Notes under the pieces: model-generated
What the model was told of the DNA's origin: nothing
Database searches by the model: none
Seen by the model: only the letters and a program-made list of their open reading frames with translations
Shown: piece by piece, positions 32,460 through 47,192 of the stretch
How positions within the stretch are numbered: position 1 is the stretch's first letter
How the letters are laid out: each line of letters begins with the position of its first letter
Position numbers and translations under genes: made by a program
NCBI RefSeq assembly: GCF_000002235.5
Contig: NW_022145605.1
Span: 36,775,141 to 36,839,140 of the forward strand
Reading direction: 5' to 3'
Origin: Strongylocentrotus purpuratus
Taxonomy: Eukaryota; Echinodermata; Echinoidea; Camarodonta; Strongylocentrotidae
Length of the DNA: 64,000 nt

Positions 32460-32747
32460 TACCATATTTGCCGGTGTTAAGGCCACACCGCCGCATAGGC
32501 CGTACCCGAACTTTCACTTTTCAAAGAGGAAAAAAAAAACAAAAAAAACAAAAAACAAAAAAAAAATGTCCTGTACCATAGTGGTATAGTTAGTGTACCG
32601 TTTGTAGTCCCATACATGCAAATTCGTGCTGGTTTTGACTTGATTTTTAATTTGTTTTTTACTCTTTCGCCGTAAAGGCCGCACCCCGACTTTTTGATAT
32701 TTTCTCTTCCGAAAAATACTGCAGCCTTTACGCTGGAAAATACGGTA
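32460..32747. mobile_element. 288-bp TIR element (TACCRTATTT...ends)
   Basis: The left end TACCATATTTGCCGGTG and the right end, reversed, TACCGTATTTTCCAGCG continue as an imperfect inverted repeat of about 24 bp, with taaaggcCgcac-like words repeated inside at both flanks. It resembles the 4945-5447 element in its TACYG...CRGTA ends and aaggC-GCAC subterminal words. An A-rich run lies at 32528-32568. No coding capacity. Confidence 0.6.
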
Positions 32748-35276
32748 CTGTAGGCATCACTTTGCACAAGTTGATTTTTGCACTCTCGCAAACAATGCCT
32801 CCTGTTCAACCGAGTGTGAAGACAAATACTACAGAAAAATGATACCAATTGATTTGGGATAAAAGACTCTTTCATAAGATGTAAAATAATGTACTATTTA
32901 TAAATGATTTTTAAAAATAAATACCGGGTAGCAATTTGCTAGGTGCAAACTTTTTTTTGAAGCACACGGTACATATAGGACATTTGGAGTTGAGAAAAAA
33001 ATGATATTTGATCAAAAGTTAGATGGTTCCTCCATACGGACAATTCTTCTTATAGAAGGTTGTTTGCTGTACTATACATGTACATGATATACATATACAT
33101 ATAGGACATTTGTAGTTGGGAGGGGAGGGAGTGGGGAATTTGTTATGGTCCTCTAGCGCTCAGGGTAAATACGTCTTAAAACGACTTGGTGGACGTTCAA
33201 GAACACTGTCTAATCTTTAGAAAAAAATGATATTTGATCAAAAGTATTAAAGATGGTTCCTCCATACGGACAAGTCTTCTTGTAGAAGGTTGTTTGCTGT
33301 ACTATACATGTACATGATATACATATATATATAGGACATTTGTAGTTGGGAGGGGAGGGAGTGGGGAATTTTTTATGGTCCTCCGGTGTTCAGGGTAAAT
33401 ACGTCTTTAAACAACTTGTAGGAGGTTCAAGAACGCCTTCTTGTCTTTGGAAAAAATGATTTTGATCAAAAGTAAGATGGTTCCTCCGTACGGACAACTC
33501 TTCTTGAAGAAGATCATTTCCCGTACTCTACGTGTAATACATATTACACATTGGAGTTGGAGCATGGAGGGGAAGAGGGGATTTTTTATTGGTCCTTTAG
33601 CCCTCAGGGTAAATACATCTTAAAACGACTTGGTGGAGGTTCAAGAATCTGTCTAATCTTGAGAAAAAAATGATATTTGATCAAAAGTTAGATGGTTCCT
33701 CCATACTGACAAGTCTTCTTGTAGAAGGTTGTTTGCTGTACTATACATGTACATTAACATGATATACATATACATGTAGGACATTTGGACTTGGGTGAGG
33801 AGGGATTGGGGAATTTTTGATTGGTCCTCTAGCGCTCAGGGTAAAAACGTGTTAAAATGACTTGGTGGAGGTTCAAGAACACTGTTTTATCTTTTGAAAA
33901 AATGATATTTGATCAAAAGTAAGATGGTTCCTGCATAACGGCCAAGTCTTCTTGTAGAAGGTTTTTTGCTGTACTATACATGTACATGTTTTACATATAC
34001 CTGTAGGACATTTGTAGTTGGGAGGGGATGGAGTAGGGAATTTTTGATGGTCCTCTAGCGCTCAGGGTAAATACGTCTTAAAACGACTTGGTGGAGGTTT
34101 AAGAACACTGTCTAATCTTGAGAAAAAATGATATTTGATCAAAAGTTAGATGGTTCCTCCATAACGGCCAAGTCTTCTAGTAGACGGTTATTTTCCATAC
34201 TCTTAGTGTAATACATACAGGACATTTGGAGTTGGGGTGGTGTTGAGGGAGGGGGGAAGAGGGAGGGAGTGGGGAATATTGGATTGGTCCTCTGGCGCTC
34301 AGGGTAAATACGTCTTAAAAAGACTTGGTGGAGGTTCAAGAACACTGTCTAATCTTTCGAAAAAATGATATTTGATCAAAAGTTAGATGGTTCCTCTATA
34401 CGGACAAGTCTTCTTGTAGAAGGTTGTTTGCTGTACTATACATGTATATGTTATACATATACCTGTAGGACATTTGGAGTTGGGAGGGGAGGGATTGGGA
34501 GATTTTTAATTGGTTCTCTAGCGTTCAGGGTAAATACGTCTTAAAACGACTTGGTGGAGCTTCAAGAACACTGTCTAATCTTTAGAAAAAAAAAGATATT
34601 TGATCAAAAGTTAGATGGTTCCTCCATAACGGACAAGTCTTCTAGTAGACGGTTATTTTCCGTAACCGTTGTGTAATACATACAAGACATTTGGAGTTGG
34701 GGTGGTGTTGAGGGAGGGGGGAAGAGGGAGGGAGTGGGGAATATTGGATTGGTCCTTTAGCCTTCAGGGTAAATATGTCTTAAAACGACTTGGTGGAGGT
34801 TCAAGAACACTGTCTAATCTTGAGAAAAAATGATATTTGATCAAAAGTTAGATAGTTCCTCCATACGGACAAGTCTTCTTGCAGAAGGTCATTTTCCGTA
34901 CTCTATGTGTAATACATATCGGGCATTTGGAGTTTGAGCAGGGAGGAGGGGAAGGGGGGATTTTTGATTGGTCCTTTAGCCTTCAGGGTAAATACGTCTT
35001 AAAACTACTAGGTGGAGGTTCAAGAACATTGTCTAATCTTGAGAAAAAATGATATTTGGTCAAAAGTTAGATGGTTCCTCCATACGGACAAGTCTTCTTG
35101 CAGAAGGTCATTTTCCGTACACTACATGTAATACAATTTTGGACATTTGGAGTTGGAGCGGGGTTGAGGGAGGGGGGAAAAAGGAAGGGAGTGGGGAATA
35201 TTGGATTGGTCCTCTGGCGCTCAGGGTAAATACGTCTTAAAACGACTTGGTGGAGGTTCAAGAACACTGTCTAATC

Positions 35277-38200
35277 TTGAGAAAAAAATGATATTTGATC
35301 AAAAGTTAGATGGTTCCTCCATAACGGCCAAGTCTTCTAGGAGTCGGTTATTTTCCGTACTCTTAGTATAATACATACAGGACATTTGGAAGTGGGGTGG
35401 TGTTGAGGGAGGGGGGAAGAGGGAGGGAGTGGGGAATAATGGATTGGTCCTTTAGCCTTCAGGGTAAATACGTCTTAAAACGACTTGGTGGAGGTTCAAG
35501 AACACTGTCTAATCTTTCGAAAAAATGATATTTGATCAAAAGTTAGATGGTTCCTCCATACGGACAAGTCTTCTTGTAGAAGGTTGTTTGCTGTACTATA
35601 CATGTACATGTTATACATATACCTGTAGGACATTTGGAGTTGGGAGGGGAGGGATTGGGGAAGTTTTAATTGGTTCTCTAGCGTTCAGGGTAAATACGTC
35701 TTAAAACGACTTGGTGGAGGTTCAAGAACACTGTCTAACCTTTAGAAAAAAATGATATTTGATCAAAAGTTAGATGTTCCTCCATAACGGACAAGTCTTC
35801 TAGTAGACGGTTATTTTCCGTAACCGTTGTGTAATACATACAAGACATTTGGAGTTGGGGTGGTGTTGAGGCAGGGGGGAAGAGGGAGGGAGTGGGGAAT
35901 ATTGGATTGGTCCTTTAGCCTTCAGGGTAAATACGTCTTAAAACGACTTGGTGGAGGTTCAAGAACACTGTTTTATCTTTCGACAAAATGATATTTGATC
36001 AAAAGTAAGATGGTTCCTCCGTACGGACAAGTCTTCTTGAAGAAGGTCATTTTCCGTACTCTATGTGTAATACATATCGGGCATTTGGAGTTTGAGCAGG
36101 GAGGAGGGGAAGGGGGGATTTTTGATTGGTCCTTTAGCCTTCAGGGTAAACACGTCTGAAAACGACTAGGTGGAGGTTCAAGAACATTGTCTAATCTTGA
36201 GAAAAAAATGATATTTGATCAAAAGTTAGATGGTTCCTCCATACGGAAAAGTATTTTTTTAGAAGGTCATTTTCCGTACACTACGTTTAATACAATTTTG
36301 GACATTTGGAGTTGGAGCGGGGTTAAGGGAGGGGGGAAGAGGGAGGGAGTGGGGAATATTGGATTGGTCCTCTGGCGCTCAGGGTAAATACGTCTTAAAA
36401 CGACTTGGTGGAGGGTCAAGAACACTGTCTAATCTTTAGAAAAAAAGATATTTGAACAAAAGTTAGATGGTTCCTCTATACGGACAAGTCTTCGTGTAGA
36501 AGGTTGTTTGCTGTACTATACATGTACATGTTATACATATACCTGTAGGACATTTGGAGTTGGGAGGGGAGGGATTGGGGAATTTTAACTTGGTCCTCTA
36601 GCACTCAGGGTAAAAAAGTCTTAAAACGACTAGTTGGAGGTTCAAGAACACTGTCTAATCTTGAGAAAAAATGATATTTGATCAAAAGTTAGATGGTTCC
36701 TCCATACGGAAAAGTCTTTTTTTAGAAGGTCATTTTCCGTACACTACGTTTAATACAATTTTGGACATTTGGAGTTGGAGCGGGGTTGAGGGAGGGGGGA
36801 AGACGGAGGGAGTGGGGAATATTGGAATGTTCCTCTGGCGCTCAGGGTAAATACGTCTTAAAACGACTTGGTGGAGGGTCAAGAACACTGTCTAATCTTG
36901 AGAAAAAAATGATATTTGATCAAAAGTTAGATGGTTCCTCCATAACGGCCAAGTCTTCTAGGAGTCGGTTATTTTCCGTACTCTTAGTATAATACATACA
37001 GGACATTTGGAAGTGGGGTGGTGTTGAGGGAGGGGGGAAGAGGGAGGGAGTGGGGAATAATGGATTGGTCCTTTAGCCTTCAGGGTAAATACGTCTTAAA
37101 ACGACTTGGTGGAGGTTCAAGAACACTGTCTAATCTTTCGAAAAAATGATATTTGATCAAAAGTTAGATGGTTCCTCCATACGGACAAGTCTTCTTGTAG
37201 AAGGTTGTTTGCTGTACTATACATGTACATGTTATACATATACCTGTAGGACATTTGGAGTTGGGAGGGGAGGGATTGGGGAAGTTTTAATTGGTTCTCT
37301 AGCGTTCAGGGTAAATACGTCTTAAAACGACTTGGTGGAGGTTCAAGAACACTGTCTAACCTTTAGAAAAAAATGATATTTGATCAAAAGTTAGATGTTC
37401 CTCCATAACGGACAAGTCTTCTAGTAGACGGTTATTTTCCGTAACCGTTGTGTAATACATACAAGACATTTGGAGTTGGGGTGGTGTTGAGGGAGGGGGG
37501 AAGAGGGAGGGAGTGGGGAATATTGGATTGGTCCTTTAGCCTTCAGGGTAAATACGTCTTAAAACGACTTGGTGGAGGTTCAAGAACACTGTTTTATCTT
37601 TCGAAAAAATGATATTTGATCAAAAGTAAGATGGTTCCTCCGTACGGACAAGTCTTCTTGAAGAAGGTCATTTTCCGTACTCTATGTGTAATACATATCG
37701 GGCATTTGGAGTTTGAGCAGGGAGGAGGGGAAGGGGGGATTTTTGATTGGTCCTTTAGCCTTCAGGGTAAACACGTCTGAAAACGACTAGGTGGAGGTTC
37801 AAGAACATTGTCTAATCTTGAGAAAAAAATGATATTTGATCAAAAGTTAGATGGTTCCTCCATACGGAAAAGTATTTTTTTAGAAGGTCATTTTCCGTAC
37901 ACTACGTTTAATACAATTTTGGACATTTGGAGTTGGAGCGGGGTTAAGGGAGGGGGGAAGAGGGAGGGAGTGGGGAATATTGGATTGGTCCTCTGGCGCT
38001 CAGGGTAAATACGTCTTAAAACGACTTGGTGGAGGGTCAAGAACACTGTCTAATCTTTAGAAAAAAAGATATTTGAACAAAAGTTAGATGGTTCCTCTAT
38101 ACGGACAAGTCTTCGTGTAGAAGGTTGTTTGCTGTACTATACATGTACATGTTATACATATACCTGTAGGACATTTGGAGTTGGGAGGGGAGGGATTGGG

Positions 38201-38518
38201 GAATTTTAACTTGGTCCTCTAGCACTCAGGGTAAAAAAGTCTTAAAACGACTAGTTGGAGGTTCAAGAACACTGTCTAATCTTGAGAAAAAATGATATTT
38301 GATCAAAAGTTAGATGGTTCCTCCATACGGAAAAGTCTTTTTTAGAAGGTCATTTTCCGTACACTACGTTTAATACAATTTTGGACATTTGGAGTTGGAG
38401 CGGGGTTGAGGGAGGGGGGAAGACGGAGGGAGTGGGGAATATTGGAATGTTCCTCTGGCGCTCAGGGTAAATACGTCTTAAAACGACTTGGTGGAGGGTC
38501 AAGAACACTGTCTAATCT
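35277..38518 (+). repeat. 1621-bp tandem higher-order duplication in array 2
   Basis: About 35277-36897 and 36898-38518 are nearly identical, offset 1621 bp (seven monomers), for example the gagtcggttattttccgtac block at 35341 and 36962. Very few base differences are visible, so it is recent. Confidence 0.9.
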
Positions 38519-38899
38519 TTCGAAAAAATGATATTTGATCAAAAGTTAGATGGTTCCTCCATACGGACAAGTCTTCTTGTAGAAGGTTTTTTGCTGTACT
38601 ATACATGTACATGTTATACATATAGCTGTAGGACATTTGTAGTTGGGAGGGGATGGAGTAGGGAATTTTTGATGGTCCTCTAGCGCTCAGGGTAAATACG
38701 TCTTAAAACGACTTGGTGGAGGTTTAAGAACACTGTCTAATCTTGAGAAAAAAATGATATTTGATCAAAAGTTAGATGGTTCCTCCATAACGGACAAGTC
38801 TTCTAGTAGACGGTTATTTTCTGTAACCTTTGTGTAATACATACAGGACATTTGGAGTTGGGGTGGTGTTGAGGGAGGAGGGAAGAGGGAGGGAGTGGG

Positions 38900-41800
38900 G
38901 AATATTGGATTGGTCCTTTAGCCTTCAGGGTAAATACGTCTTAAAACGACTTGGTGGAGGTTCAAGAACACTGTCTAATCTTTAGAAAAAAATGATATTT
39001 GATCAAAAGTTAGATGGTTCCTGCATAACGGCCAAGTCTTCTAGGAGTCGGTTATTTTCCGTACTCTTAGTATAATACATACAGGACATTTGGAAGTGGG
39101 GTGGTGTTGAGAGAGGGGGGAAGAGGGAGGGAGTGGGGGAAGAGGGAGGGAGTGGGGAATATTGGATTGGTCCTCTGGCGCTCAGGGTAAATACGTCTTA
39201 AAAAGACTTCGTGGAGGTTCGAGAACACTGTCTAATCTTTCGAAAAAATGATATTTGATCAAAAGTTAGATGGTTCCTCCATACGGACAAGTCTTCTTGT
39301 AGAAAGTTGTTTGCTGTACTATACATGTACATGTTATACATATACCTGTAGGACATTTGGAGTTGGGAGGGGAGGGGAGGGATTGGGGAATTTTTAATTG
39401 GTTCTCTAGCGCTCAGGGTAAATACGTCTTAAAACGACTTGGTGGAGGTTCAAGAACACTGTCTAATCTTTAGAAAAAAATGATATTTGATCAAAAGTTA
39501 GATGGTTCCTCCATAAGGGACAAGTCTTCTAGTAGACGGTTATTTTCCGTAACCTTTGTGTAATACATACAGGACATTTGGAGTTGGGGTGGTGTTGAGA
39601 GAGGGGGTAAGAGGGAGTGGGGAATATTGGATTGGTCCTCTGGCGCTCAGGGTAAATACGTCTTAGAACGACTTGGTGGAGGTTCAAGAACACTGTTTTA
39701 TCTTTCGAAAAAATGATATTTGATCAAAAGTAAGATGGTTCCTCCGTACGGACAAGTCTTCTTGAAGAAGGTCATTTTCCGAACTCTACGTGTAATACAT
39801 ATCGGACATTTGGAGTTTGAGCGGGGAGGAGGGGAAGGGGGGATTTTTGATTGGTCCTTTAGCCTTCAGGGTAAATTCGTCTTAAAACGACTAGGTGGAG
39901 GTTCAAGAACATTGTCTAATCTTGAGAAAAAATGATATTTGATCAAAGTTAGATGGTTCCTCCATACGGACAAGTCTTCTTGCAGAAGGTCATTTTCCGT
40001 ACACTACGTGTAATACAATTTTGGACATTTGGAGTTGGAGCGGGGTTGAGGGAGGGGGGATGAGGGAGGGAGTGGGGAATATTGGATTTGTCCTCTGGCA
40101 CTGTAAATACGTCTTTAAACGACTTGGTGGAGGTTAAAGAACACTGTCTAATCTTAAGAAAAAATGATATTTGATCAAAAGTTAGATGGTTCCTCCATAC
40201 GGACAAGTCTTCTTGTAGAAGGTTATTTTCCGTAACCTTTGTGTAATACATACAGGACATTTGGATTTGGGGTGGTGTTGAGGGAGGGGGGAAGAGGGAG
40301 GGAGTGGGGAATATTGGATTGGTCCTCACGCGCTCAGGGTAAATATGTCTTTAAACGACTTGGTGGAGGTTCAAGAACACTGTTTTATCTTTCGAAAAAA
40401 TGATATTTGATCAAAAGTAAGATGGTTCCTCCGTACGGACAAGTCTTCTTGAAGAAGGTCATTTTCCGTACTCTACGTGTAATACATATCGGACATTTGG
40501 AGTTTGAGCGGGGAGGAGGGGAAGGGGGGATTTTTGATTGGTCCTTTAGCCTTCAGGGTAAATACATCTTAAAACGACTAGGTGGAGGTTCAAGAACACT
40601 GTCTAATCTTGAGAAAAAATGATATTTGATCAAAAGTTAGATGGTTCCTCCATACAGAAAAGTCTTTTTGCAGGAGGTCATTTTCCGTACACTACGTGTA
40701 ATACAATTTTGGACATTTGGAGTTGGAGCGGGGTTGAGGGAGGGGGGAAGACGGAGGGAGTGGGGAATATTGGATTGGTCCTCTGGCGCTCAGGGTAAAT
40801 ACGTCTTAAAACGACTTGGTGGAGGGTCAAGAACACTGTCTAATCTTTCGAAAAAATGATATTTGATCAAAAGTTAGATAGTTCCTCCATACTGACAAGT
40901 CTTCTTATAGAAGGTTGTCTGCTGTACTATACATGTACATGTTAAACATTTACCTGTAGGACATTTGTAGTTGGGAGGGGATGGAGTAGGGAATTTTTGA
41001 TGGTCCTCTAGCGCTCAGGGTAAATACGTCTTAAAACGACTTGGTGGAGGTTTAAGAACACTGTCTAATCTTGAGAAAAAAATGATATTTGATCAAAAGT
41101 TAGATGGTTCCTCCATAACGGACAAGTCTTCTAGTAGACGGTTATTTTCTGTAACCTTTGTGTAATACATACAGGACATTTGGAGTTGGGGTGGTGTTGA
41201 GGGAGGGGGGAAGACGGAGGGAGTGGGGAATATTGGATTGGTCCTTTAGCCTTCAGGGTAAATACGTCTTAAAACGACTTGGTGGAGGTTCAAGAACACT
41301 GTCTAATCTTTAGAAAAAAATGATATTTGATCAAAAGTTAGATGGTTCCTGCATAACGGCCAAGTCTTCTAGGAGTCGGTTATTTTCCGTACTCTTAGTA
41401 TAATACATACAGGACATTTGGAAGTGGGGTGGTGTTGAGGGAGGGGGGAAGAGGGAGGGAGTGGGGGAAGAGGGAGGGAGTGGGGAATATTGGATTGGTC
41501 CTCTGGCGCCCAGGGTAAATACGTCTTAAAAAGACTTTGTGGAGGTTTAAGAACACTGTCTAATCTTGAGAAAAAAATGATATTTGATCAAAAGTTAGAT
41601 GGTTCCTACATAACGGACAAGTCTTCTAGTAGACGGTTATTTTCTGTAACCTTTGTGTAATACATACAGGACATTTGGAGTTGGGGTGGTGTTGAGGGAG
41701 GAGGGAAGAGGGAGGGAGTGGGGAATATTGGATTGGTCCTTTAGCCTTCAGGGTAAATACGTCTTAAAACGACTTGGTGGAGGTTCAAGAACACTGTCTA

Positions 41801-44350
41801 ATCTTTAGAAAAAAATGATATTTGATCAAAAGTTAGATGGTTCCTGCATAACGGCCAAGTCTTCTAGGAGTCGGTTATTTTCCGTACTCTTAGTATAATA
41901 CATACAGGACATTTGGAAGTGGGGTGGTGTTGAGGGAGGGGGGAAGAGGGAGGGAGTGGGGGAAGAGGGAGGGAGTGGGGAATATTGGATTGGTCCTCTG
42001 GCGCTCAGGGTAAATACGTCTTAAAAAGACTTCGTGGAGGTTCAAGAACACTGTCTAATCTTTCGAAAAAATGATATTTGATCAAAAGTTAGATGGTTCC
42101 TCCATACGGACAAGTCTTCTTGTAGAAAGTTGTTTGCTGTACTATACATGTACATGTTATACATATACCTGTAGGACATTTGGAGTTGGGAGGGGAGGGA
42201 TTGGGGAATTTTTAATTGGTTCTCTAGCGCTCAGGGTAAATACGTCTTAAAACGACTTGGTGGAGGTTCAAGAACACTGTCTAATCTTTAGAAAAAAATG
42301 ATATTTGATCAAAAGTTAGATGGTTCCTCCATAAGGGACAAGTCTTCTAGTAGACGGTTATTTTCCGTAACCTTTGTGTAATACATACAGGACATTTGGA
42401 GTTGGGGTGGTGTTGAGAGAGGGGGTAAGAGGGAGTGGGGAATATTGGATTGGTCCTCTGGCGCTCAGGGTAAATACGTCTTAGAACGACTTGGTGGAGG
42501 TTCAAGAACACTGTTTTATCTTTCGAAAAAATGATATTTGATCAAAAGTAAGATGGTTCCTCCGTACGGACAAGTCTTCTTGAAGAAGGTCATTTTCCGA
42601 ACTCTACGTGTAATACATATCGGACATTTGGAGTTTGAGCGGGGAGGAGGGGAAGGGGGAATTTTTGATTGGTCCTTTAGACTTCAGGGTAAATTTGTCT
42701 TAAAACGACTAGGTGGAGGTTCAAGAACATTGTCTAATCTTGAGAAAAAATGATATTTGATCAAAAGTTAGATGGTTCCTCCATACGGACAAGTCTTCTT
42801 GCAGAAGGTCATTTTCCGTACACTACGTGTAATACAATTTTGGACATTTGGAGTTGGAGCGGGGTTGAGGGAGGGGGGAAGAGGGAGGGAGTGGGGAATA
42901 TTGGATTTGTCCTCTGGCACTGTAAATACGTCTTTAAACGACTTGGTGGAGGTTAAAGAACACTGTCTAATCTTGAGAAAAAATGATATTTGATCAAAAG
43001 TTAGATGGTTCCTCCATACGGACAAGTCTTCTTGTAGAAGGTTATTTTCCGTAACCTTTGTGTAATACATACAGGACATTTGGATTTGGGGTGGTGTTGA
43101 GGGAGGGGGGAAGAGGGAGGGAGTGGGGAATATTGGATTGGTCCTCACGCGCTCAGGGTAAATATGTCTTTAAACGACTTGGTGGAGGTTCAAGAACACT
43201 GTTTTATCTTTCGAAAAAATGATATTTGATCAAAAGTAAGATGGTTCCTCCGTACGGACAAGTCTTCTTGAAGAAGGTCATTTTCCGTACTCTACGTGTA
43301 ATACATATCGGACATTTGGAGTTTGAGCGGGGAGGAGGGGAAGGGGGGATTTTTGATTGGTCCTTTAGCCTTCAGGGTAAATACATCTTAAAACGACTAG
43401 GTGGAGGTTCAAGAACACTGTCTAATCTTGAGAAAAAATGATATTTGATCAAAAGTTAGATGGTTCCTCCATACAGAAAAGTCTTTTTGCAGGAGGTCAT
43501 TTTCCGTACACTACGTGTAATACAATTTTGGACATTTGGAGTTGGAGCGGGGTTGAGGGAGGGGGGAAGACGGAGGGAGTGGGGAATATTGGATTGGTCC
43601 TCTGGCGCTCAGGGTAAATACGTCTTAAAACGACTTGGTGGAGGGTCAAGAACACTGTCTAATCTTTCGAAAAAATGATATTTGATCAAAAGTTAGATAG
43701 TTCCTCCATACTGACAAGTCTTCTTATAGAAGGTTGTCTGCTGTACTATACATGTACATGTTAAACATTTACCTGTAGGACATTTGTAGTTGGGAGGGGA
43801 GGGAGTGGGGAATATTGGATTGGTCCTCTGGCGCTCAGGGTAAATACGTCTTTAAACGACTTGGTGGAGGTTTAAGAACACTGTCTAATCTTGAGAAAAA
43901 AATGATATTTGATCAAAAGTTAGATGGTTCCTCCATAACGGACAAGTCTTCTAGTAGACGGTTATTTTCTGTAACCTTTGTGTAATACATACAGGACATT
44001 TGGAGTTGGGGTGGTGTTGAGGGAGGGGGGAAGACGGAGGGAGTGGGGAATATTGGATTGGTCCTTTAGCCTTCAGGGTAAATACGTCTTAAAACGACTT
44101 GGTGGAGGTTCAAGAACACTGTCTAATCTTTAGAAAAAAATGATATTTGATCAAAAGTTAGATGGTTCCTGCATAACGGCCAAGTCTTCTAGGAGTCGGT
44201 TATTTTCCGTACTCTTAGTATAATACATACAGGACATTTGGAAGTGGGGTGGTGTTGAGGGAGGGGGGAAGAGGGAGGGAGTGGGGGAAGAGGGAGGGAG
44301 TGGGGAATATTGGATTGGTCCTCTGGCGCCCAGGGTAAATACGTCTTAAA
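38900..44350 (+). repeat. 2819-bp offset higher-order repeat in array 2
   Basis: Landmarks at 39720, 40407 and 40641 recur at 42538, 43226 and 43460 (offset 2818-2819 bp, about twelve monomers), including a 126-codon chance open frame on the minus strand. The stretch about 41.7-43.14 kb recurs again at about 52.85-54.29 kb, offset 11145 bp. Confidence 0.85.
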
Positions 44351-47192
44351 AAGACTTCGTGGAGGTTCAAGAACACTGTCTAATCTTTCGAAAAAATGAT
44401 ATTTGATCAAAAGTTAGATGGTTCCTCCATACGGACAAGTCTTCTTGTAGAAAGTTGTTTGCTGTACTATACATGTACATGTTTTACATATACCTGTAGG
44501 ACATTTGGAGTTGGGAGGGGAGGGATTGGGGAATTTTTAATTGGTTCTCTAGCGCTCAGGGTAAATACGTCTTAAAACGACTTGGTGGAGGTTCAAGAAC
44601 ACTGTCTAATCTTTAGAAAAAAATGATATTTGATCAAAAGTTAGATGGTTCCTCCATAAGGGACAAGTCTTCTAGTAGACGGTTATTTTCCGTAACCTTT
44701 GTGTAATACATACAGGACATTTGGAGTTGGGGTGGTGTTGAGAGAGGGGGTAAGAGGGAGTGGGGAATATTGGATTGGTCCTCTGGCGCTCAGGGTAAAT
44801 ACGTCTTAGAACGACTTGGTGGAGGTTCAAGAACACTGTTTTATCTTTCGAAAAAATGATATTTGATCAAAAGTAAGATGGTTCCTCCGTACGGACAAGT
44901 CTTCTTGAAGAAGGTCATTTTCCGAACTCTACGTGTAATACATATCGGACATTTGGAGTTTGAGCGGGGAGGAGGGGAAGGGGGGATTTTTGATTGGTCC
45001 TTTAGCCTTCAGGGTAAATTCGTCTTAAAACGACTAGGTGGAGGTTCAAGAACATTGTCTAATCTTGAGAAAAAATGATATTTGATCAAAAGTTAGATGG
45101 TTCCTCCATACGGACAAGTCTTCTTGCAGAAGGTCATTTTCCGTACACTACGTGTAATACAATTTTGGACATTTGGAGTTGGAGCGGGGTTGAGGGAGGG
45201 GGGAAGACGGAGGGAGTGGGGAATATTGGATTGGTCCTCTGGCGCTCAGGGTAAATACGTCTTAAAACGACTTGGTGGAGGGTCAAGAACACTGTCTAAT
45301 CTTTCGAAAAAATGATATTTGATCAAAAGTTAGATAGTTCCTCCATACTGACAAGTCTTCTTATAGAAGGTTGTCTGCTGTACTATACATGTACATGTTA
45401 AACATTTACCTGTAGGACATTTTGAGTTGGGAGGGGAGGGAGTGGGGAATATTGGATTGGTCCTCTGGCGCTCAGGGTAAATACGTCTTTAAACGACTTG
45501 GTGGAGGTTAAAGAACACTGTCTAATCTTTAAAAAAAATGATATTTGATCAAAAGTTAGATGGTTCCTCCATAACGGACAAGTCTTCTAGTAGACGGTTA
45601 TTTTCTGTAACCTTTGTGTAATACATACAGGATAATTGGAGTTGGGGTGGTGTTGAGGGAGGGGGGAAGAGGGAGGGAGTGGGGAATATTGGATTGGTCC
45701 TCTTGCGCTCAGGGTAAATACGTCTTAAAAAGACTTGGTGGAGGTTCAAGAACACTGTCTAATCTTTCGAAAACATGATATTTGATCAAAAGTTAGATGG
45801 TTCCTCCATAAGGGACAAGTCTTCTAGTAGACGGTTATTTTCCGTAACCTTTGTGTAATACATACAGGACATTTGGAGTTGGGGTAGTGTTGAGGGAGGG
45901 GGAAGAGGGAGGGAGTGGGGAATATTGGATTGGTCCTCTGGAGCTCAGGGTAAATACGTCTCAAAACGACTTGGTGGAGGTTAAAGAACACTGTTTTATC
46001 TTTCGAAAAAATGATATTTGATCAAAAGTAAGATGGTTCCTCCGTACGGACAAGTCTTCTTGAAGAAGGTCATTTTCCATACTCTACGTGTAATACATAT
46101 CGGACATTTGGAGTTTGAGCGGGGAGGAGGGGAAGGGGGGATTTTTGATTGGTCCTTTAGCCTTCAGGGTAAATTCGTCTTAAAACGACTAGGTGGAGGT
46201 TCAAGAACATTGTCTAATCTTGAGAAAAAATGATATTTGATCAAAAGTTAGATGGTTCCTCCATACGGACAAGTCTTCTTGCAGAAGGTCATTTTCCGTA
46301 CACTACGTGTAATACAATTTTGGACATTTGAAGTTGGAGCGGGGTTGAGGGAGGGGGAAGAGGGAGGGAGTGGGGAATATTGGATTGGTCCTCTGGCGCT
46401 CAGGGTAAATACGTCTTTAAACGACTTGGTGGAGGTTAAAGAACACTGTCTAATCTTTCGAAAAAATGATATTTGATCAAAAGTTAGATGGTTCCTCCAT
46501 ACGGACAAGTCTTCTTGTAGAAGGTTTTTTGCTGTACTTTACATGTACATTTATACATATAGCTGTAGGACATTTGTAGTTGGGAGGGGATGGAGTAGGG
46601 AATTTTTGATTGTCCTCTAGCGCTCAGGGTAAATACATCTTAAAACGACTTGGTGGAGGTTTAAGAACACTGTCTAATCTTGAGAAAAAAATGATATTTG
46701 ATCAAAAGTTAGATGGTTCCTCCATTACGGACAAGTCTTCTAGTAGACGATTATTTTCTGTAACCTTTGTGTAATACATACAGGACAATTGGAGTTGGGG
46801 TGGTGTTGAGGGAGGGGGGAAGAGGGAGGGAGTGGGGAATATTGGATTGGTCCTCTTGCGCTCAGGGTAAATACGTCTTAAAAAGACTTGGTGGAGGTTC
46901 AAAAAGACTTGGTGGAGGTTCAAGAACACTGTCTAATCTTTCGAAAACATGATATTTGATCAAAAGTTAGATGGTTCCTCAATAAGGGACAAGTCTTCTA
47001 GTAGACGGTTATTTTCCGTAACCTTTGTGTAATACATACAGGACATTTGGAGTTGGGGTAGTGTTGAGGGAGGGGGGAAGAGGGAGGGAGTGGGGAATAT
47101 TGGATTGGTCCTCTGGCGCTCAGGGTAAATACGTCTCAAAACGACTTGGTGGAGGTTAAAGAACACTGTTTTATCTTTCGAAAAAATGATAT

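Noticed and set aside
32477-32875. 132-codon minus-strand frame
   Set aside because: It crosses a TIR element and an A-rich run translated as F/L, so chance is the simplest explanation.
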